A stretch of DNA of 64,000 bases. Origin: Sarcocystis neurona (taxonomy: Eukaryota; Apicomplexa; Conoidasida; Eucoccidiorida; Sarcocystidae). Below the pieces are notes generated by a model that was given only the letters and a program-made list of their open reading frames with translations, made no database searches and was not told the origin of the DNA. The DNA lies in the NCBI GenBank assembly GCA_000727475.1, contig KL647300.1, positions 191,881 to 255,880 of the forward strand. The letters are read 5' to 3'. Shown piece by piece: positions 59,243 through 64,000 of this stretch. A program made the position numbers and the translations under genes. How positions within the stretch are numbered: position 1 is the stretch's first letter; every line of letters starts with the position of its first letter.

Positions 59243-60085
59243 ATGGCAAGGCAGTCCCCTGTGTCGCGGGGTGTGTGTTTGTCGGCTGCAGCAGCAGCAG
59301 GAAGAGGCGGAAGAGGAGGCGGAGAAGAGGCCGAGGAAGGGACGCTGCTGCTGCATGCGGCTGACGCAGAAGGAAGAGCAGGAGAAGAAGCAGACGGAGA
59401 CGGCGCGGGACAGGAAGAAGAAGCAGCAGTATTTGGTGAGCGCGAAGAAGAGGAAGAGGAGGACGAAGAGGAGGGCGACGGAGAAGAAGCGCTGCTGAGA
59501 CGTTGTGGTCGTTTCGAAGAAGGCAGAGCGGCGGCAGCAGCAGCAGGAGAGAAAGCAGCAGCAGCAGGTCAGAAGGTGCGTGGAGCCGGAGCAGAAGAAC
59601 GAGCAGCAAGCGAAGAAGAAGCAGCAGCGGGGGGAGAAGACACAGCAGAGGAAGAAGAAGCAGCAGCAACAACAGCAGAGAAAGGAGATGGTAGAGCAGC
59701 AGGAGAAGCGGCAGGGGCACGTGGAGGAACAGCAGCAGCAACGGAGGACGAGCCAGCGACAGCAGGAGCCGCAGCCGCACGACAGCAAGCAGGAGAGACA
59801 CCAGAGGACGCAGCAGCAGCAGAAGCAGAAAGCGAAGGAGAAGAAAGGGCTGAAGGTGGCGGAGAAGAGGAGCAGGCGATAGGCGCAGGCGGCGGAGGCG
59901 AGCAGAGCAGAGAATCCGAGAAAAGTGAGGAGACGAGGGAGACGGAGACGAGGAGACGAAGCGAGGAAGCGGAGACGGGGCAGCTGACGAATAAAGCAGC
60001 AAGCGAAGAAGACGATGGAGAAAACAGAGACGAGACGGAGGTCGAAGCAGTGGCCCCCGAGCGCCCTGCAGACGAGGGACAGTAA
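59243..60085 (+). CDS. Acidic Ala/Glu-rich low-complexity protein (frame uncertain)
   Basis: ATG at 59243 opens 280 codons to TAA; more likely coding starts after the acceptor TCGGCTGCAG near 59290. The Ala/Glu frame ends with an acidic tail (ASEEDDGENRDETEVEAVAP) that looks natural. The next plus frame reads Gln/Lys/Arg coiled-coil-like sequence (QEEAEEEAEKRPRK, TARDRKKKQQYL) with a good donor (TTG|GTGAGC at 59435) and is a serious alternative. The plus strand here has very few T bases, so stop codons are rare in every frame and openness proves little. No domain recognised. Confidence 0.35.
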   Translation: MARQSPVSRGVCLSAAAAAGRGGRGGGEEAEEGTLLLHAADAEGRAGEEADGDGAGQEEEAAVFGEREEEEEEDEEEGDGEEALLRRCGRFEEGRAAAAAAGEKAAAAGQKVRGAGAEERAASEEEAAAGGEDTAEEEEAAATTAEKGDGRAAGEAAGARGGTAAATEDEPATAGAAAARQQAGETPEDAAAAEAESEGEERAEGGGEEEQAIGAGGGGEQSRESEKSEETRETETRRRSEEAETGQLTNKAASEEDDGENRDETEVEAVAPERPADEGQ

Positions 60086-60985
60086 GAAGAGACAGGAAGG
60101 CACGCCTCACCCAGCAGCAGCAGCAGCAACGGATCTGCACATATCCATATGTGTATAGAGAGACAGAGAAAAAGAAGACGAAGTGGAGATACATGTGCAT
60201 GCACGGGTGTTATATTGAATACAAAGTTGTATCACGTGTATTATCCCTCACCCACATACATACATATCTATATATACACAACACACACACACACACACAG
60301 CAGTGTAACTCTATACTTCCTACGTGCCGGTATAAATATATATATACATGCGTGACTTGACTTTCTACGTGCGAATACATACTAAGTGCACACATATATA
60401 TATGTATGGAAGGGTACATGGGTGCGTGGGTGCAGATGTGTTGTGTATACATACCCATCTCTCTCTACATCGGTCTTTCTCTCTCCATATGCGTGTCTGT
60501 CTGTGCTATACATACACTTATATGTATATATATCAATATAAATATGTGTATATATCTACAGGCGCATGCATGCATATATATATGTAGATGAGAGTGTGTG
60601 TGCATCTGTATGTGTGTCTCTCTACATATGCCACTTGTCTACACTTCTCCGTCCTCTACGCACATATATATTTATGTATGTAACTACGTAGGTCTCTACA
60701 TATATACGCATGTGTCCATACATATATATATGTCTTTATATGTAGATATCTCTCTCTCTCTATATGAATGCCTGTACGCGTCTGTATGTATGGCTCTCTC
60801 CGTACATAAAGTGACTAGATTGTGCAGTCGCATACGCGTAGTGCATGTGTATGTTCGTGGATGTGGAAGGAGAGGATTGCAGTGATGGCTGCAGTGTGTT
60901 GCTCTGTCTTTTATCTGAGCAAGGAGCCAACATTTGCTGCTGCTGTGTCTTTGCCGCATTTTCTTGTCATCATGTGTACGCATGG
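60086..60985. other. Low-complexity spacer
   Basis: TATATA/CACACA/TCTCTC words throughout, no protein-like frame except the last 100 bases, which may contain a short 5' exon of the next gene. Confidence 0.5.
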
Positions 60986-61840
60986 ATGAGACGCAGGAGG
61001 CGAGACGGGAAGACGTCGAGGAGGACGGCAGCAGCAGCAGCAGAACGTCCTGCACACGCTTTTGGTGCTGCTGGCGCTGCTGAAGCTGACGAGGAGGAAG
61101 AAGAAGAGGCAGAAGACGAAGAAGCAGCAGCAGCAACTGCCCTTCGCGTCGCTTCTGCTGCTGCTTCTTCTGGGTCTGCTTCCTGCTGCGGAGAAGCGGC
61201 GGAGAAAGAAGCCAAGAAAGCAGCAGCGGGAGTGTTAGTCCTGGGCCATGCAGAGTACCCCGAGTGGCTCATGCAAATCGACGGAGAGGAAGAACTGCTG
61301 CAGCAGGAGAAAATGAATCCGTATAAACACGTGCGACTCAGAAAGTAAGAAACGCCAGCTGGAAACGCTCAAGAACCTTCACACACACAGACAGAATTTC
61401 TACTTTTCCATATATATATATAGCGAGAGAGAGGTGTCCAGGTGTGTGTACATGTGTCTACATTTTTATATATATGTATGCAGATATATAGAAGAATAGA
61501 AGAAAATGAATATATGTATATGTAGACAGGTGTGTATGTGTGTGGTTGAGCTGCTACAGCACGAAGAGCGATAAAAAGGGACGTGCATCGCTGGGGAAGT
61601 GCTGGTGTTGTTTCTCACACATACACGTTTATGTAGTATCCATATATGTCTGTGTATTACACATCTGTTTTTGTCTTCGTTTCTAGCCCTTTGTCCATTG
61701 ATATAAATAGAAATATATTCAAAAACAACTTCTACGTCTTTCTCTGTTGCTCTGTCTTTCGTTCTTTCTCTGTGTCTCCCTCTTCACTTATGTATACATA
61801 TGTGTTTATACGTGGGGCACATGGAGCATGCTGCATTTGA
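60986..61840 (+). CDS. MRPL54: Mitochondrial ribosomal protein mL54-like
   Basis: Proposed exons: 60986-61344 (ATG, donor AA|GTAAGA, phase 2) and 61687-61840 (acceptor GTTTCTAG, phase match, stop TGA). The first exon has an Arg-rich N-terminus suited to mitochondrial import, an Ala/Glu low-complexity insert, then AAAGVLVLGHAEYPEWLMQI. The EYPEWL motif is the signature of the mL54 (MRPL54/yeast MRPL37) family. The second exon gives HVRLRNPLSIDINRNIFKNN across the junction, which aligns with the family's C-terminal RLRxxxIxxxN segment. Human mL54 is shorter and ends soon after this point; here about 30 more hydrophobic residues follow, so a further splice or an earlier end is possible. Role: component of the large subunit of mitochondrial ribosomes. 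The start could lie further upstream. Confidence 0.65.
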
Positions 61841-61867
61841 TGAGAGTCTTCCTGGTGATACGGGAAA

Positions 61868-63441
61868 ATTGATGAAGGGGAGCCAGAGGCCGCTGCTGCT
61901 GCTGCTGTTGGTATCACTGCGTCTGCAGCTGCCATTCCTGTTGATACTGCTGCTGTTGGCGTTGCTGTTGCAACTCTCTTGCTGCTGCTGCTGCGGTTGC
62001 TCCTGCACACATGCTGCCACCTCTGCTGCTGCTGCTGCTCCTCTGCTGCTGCTGCTTATAGTCGTCTGCTGCTGCTGTTGCTGCGTACTGCTGGGGCCGC
62101 AGTTGCTGTTGCTACTGCTGCTAGTGCTACCCTGTCTGTGCTGCTACTCGTATCGCTCTCCCACGCTGCCGCTGCTGCTGTTGCTACTCTTCGCCCCGCT
62201 ACTGTTCACGCCGCTGCTGCGGTCCCTGGGTCTGCCGCTGCTGCTGCTGTGGTGGCGCCGTGTTGCTACTGTCGCTGTCGGTGCTGTTTTCCACCAGAGG
62301 ACGATGCTGCTGCTGTCGCTGCTAGTGCTGCTGTTGCTGCTGCTGCTGCTGTGCGTGTTTTAGAGTGGGGCTGCTGCAGGGGCGTCGACGCAAAGACGAA
62401 GAGGAAGAAGATTCATATTTATCTCCTGCTGCAGCCGTTGGGCCCAGCTGCGCTGCTTCTGCTCCGAATAAACGACGCAACCGCAAGACAATGCGGTCCG
62501 TGCATGGCTACCTTGAAATGCTGAGGGAACGCCACAAGCAGCAGCAACAGAAACAGCAGCAGCAGGAGAAGAACGAGGAGCAGGAGGAGAACGAGCAGCA
62601 GCAAAGAAATGAAGAGGAGGTGAAAGTAGGGATGCAGGGGGGCGGGGTCGCTTCGGTGAACACCGGACGCGTTGTTGGTGCAGCAGCAGGAGGCACTGCA
62701 GCAGAGCAGGGCCGACCACGGCTAACGGCAGCAGAGCGGTTCAAAATAGAAGAGAGAGAAAGAGAAGCAGGGAGACAGCGACGGATCGAGCTGTATCGCG
62801 TCTTTGCTGCGTTTGAAGAGAAGAAACGCAGAGCTGCTGCTGCCGCTCTTGCTGCTGCTGCTGCTCAGAACGACGAGCGGACAAACAGCAACAGGCGGAG
62901 GAGTAGCAGCAGCAGCGACCGGCGTGCCACCACGTTGCGACACCGGAACAGAGCAGCAGAAGAAGACCCGAAGGAAGGAGGGGAGGACAAGAAGATCCAG
63001 GAGAGAGAAAATGGAGACGGAGAAGCAAACGTCAGATTTAGAAGCGACGGAGGCCATTACGACTACGTGCAACGCCGGCTGCAACACAAAACCGGTACGA
63101 GTAGCAGCAGCAGCGACAGGAGGAGCCAAAGCAGCAACAGCAGGAACAGCAGCAACAGCAGCAGCGATCACAGGAGCAACAAGAGCAGCAGCGATCACAG
63201 GAGCAACAAGAGCAGCAGCGATCACAGGAGCAACAAGAGCAGCAGCGATCACAGGAGCAACAAGAGCAGCAGCGATCACAGGAGCAACAAGAGCAGCAGC
63301 GATCACAGCAGTAGCAGCGACAAGAGGAGTAGATGGGCAGCGCAGAGGGGGACCGGAAGGAGGAAACGAAGAGAAGCAGCAGATTTGACGAGCTGCTGCG
63401 TGTGCAACGCTGCTGCCGGTAGCAGGGCCTCCTGTTTGTAG
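61868..63441 (+). CDS. Charged Gln/Ser-rich protein of unknown function
   Basis: The well-supported exon is 62380-63441 (acceptor GGGCTGCTGCAG, phase 0, stop TAG): an acidic start (RRRKDEEEEDSYLS), a helix (TMRSVHGYLEMLRERHKQ), Gln/Glu runs, a second helical block (LTAAERFKIEERERE, then RIELYRVFAAFEEKKRR), an Asp/Arg/Ser low-complexity region, a 9-residue tandem repeat (SSSDHRSNK) and a Cys-containing tail (SCCVCNAAAG). The two helical blocks separated by Gln could form a coiled coil. An Ala/Val-rich frame at about 61868-62350 (IDEGEPEAAAAAAVGI) may be an upstream exon, but CTG repeats leave its frame and strand uncertain. No family recognised. Confidence 0.55.
63157..63318 (+). repeat. 27-bp coding tandem repeat (SSSDHRSNK)
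   Basis: GATCACAGGAGCAACAAG recurs every 27 bases at 63166, 63193, 63220, 63247 and 63274, with a partial sixth unit at 63301. The copies are nearly identical at the base level, including third positions, which points to recent expansion. A minus frame gives an (A)3LVAPVI repeat instead. Confidence 0.9.
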
Positions 63442-64000
63442 AAATACACTGAGCTGTCTCGACTGAAGTGTCTGTGAAGTATCCGCTTCTCTTGAATGTT
63501 GAGAGAAAGACCCTCGCACATTCTTTCATCCCCGCATGCGACTGCTGTTCCACCAGAACAGTCCTACATGTGTATACGTACAGGTATAAAGTATGCTGAG
63601 TTTCCCGCATATAATATGCATGTGGGAAAACAGGGACACATACAAATATGCGCGGGTTGAACACACTGGGAAGAAAAGAGAGGAAGGAAGCAACTCAGAC
63701 CCATACAAATGTTGGAGAGGCGTGATACTGGATAACTTAGAAATATCTGTAAAGTTGGAGAAGACATACATATATATTTATACGTATGTGAGCGAACACG
63801 GTAAAATTTAGTAAGCCGAATATATATATGTGCAGGAATAGATGTACGAATACAAGGGAAAATGGGCGTAGACGACTACAGCTCATACACACGTACATAC
63901 ATATTTATATGTATGTGAACGCAGGGGAAAGTGCAATCACTGGAATATATATATGTACGAAATTGTATGAGTGTATAGAACAGAAAACGCAGGCAGATAC
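63442..64000. other. 3' flank, low-complexity sequence to the window end
   Basis: Contains ATATAT/TACGTA words from about 63760 onward and two similar stretches near 63815-63835 and 63940-63960 (GAATATATATATGT). No gene seen. Confidence 0.5.

Noticed and set aside
59037..60200. 387-codon minus-strand Leu-rich frame
   Set aside because: Reverse reading of a GA/CAG-rich block; consists of poly-Leu/Arg/Pro and runs into TATATA sequence.
1..64000. tRNA, rRNA, CRISPR, transposase, reverse transcriptase or telomeric repeat
   Set aside because: I looked for TTCGA-N loops with acceptor stems, rRNA words, spaced direct repeats, DDE or RT motifs and TTTAGGG arrays on both strands and saw none.

Overview
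The window looks like nuclear DNA of a coccidian apicomplexan, most probably an Eimeria species. The reasons are long in-frame CAG/CTG tracts read as poly-Ala, poly-Gln or poly-Ser inside genes, genes with many introns, kilobase introns packed with CA/TG/TA low-complexity sequence, and an alternation of repeat-rich and repeat-poor blocks like the R and P segments described for E. tenella. No bacterial, viral, transposon, tRNA or rRNA feature could be supported. All gene models below are hand-built from reading frames, GT/AG sites and phase matching, and none is backed by transcripts. CAG repeats are open in several frames on both strands, so an open frame alone was not treated as evidence of coding.

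Layout. 0-7.9 kb (repeat-rich): a plus-strand gene for a NASP-type histone chaperone (SHNi-TPR family) in at least five exons. 7.9-22 kb (repeat-poor): one minus-strand gene of unknown function (9.27-14.06 kb), convergent with the NASP gene, then about 8 kb with no gene I can support. 22.3-41 kb (repeat-rich): a minus-strand gene that can be assembled in phase from about 40.46 to 22.33 kb. It encodes roughly 3,400-3,500 residues with an Ala/Gln-rich N-terminal part, four IQ (calmodulin-binding) motifs, a complete AMPK-beta type CBM48 glycan-binding domain spread over four exons, and a single-exon disordered C-terminal part of about 2,100 residues. 41-50 kb (repeat-poor): only a few isolated candidate exons. 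50-63.5 kb (repeat-rich): a series of co-oriented plus-strand genes. These are a Gln-rich protein ending at 54.48 kb, an Ala-rich protein at 55.85-57.3 kb, an acidic low-complexity protein at 59.2-60.1 kb, a mitochondrial ribosomal protein mL54-like gene at 61.0-61.8 kb, and a charged Ser/Gln-rich protein ending at 63.44 kb.

The recognisable genes have housekeeping roles (histone supply, mitochondrial translation). The exception is the IQ-CBM48 gene. It combines calmodulin-binding motifs with a starch/glycogen-binding module in a lineage that stores amylopectin, and suggests a scaffold between calcium signalling and the polysaccharide granule. I regard it as the best candidate in the window for an undescribed system.
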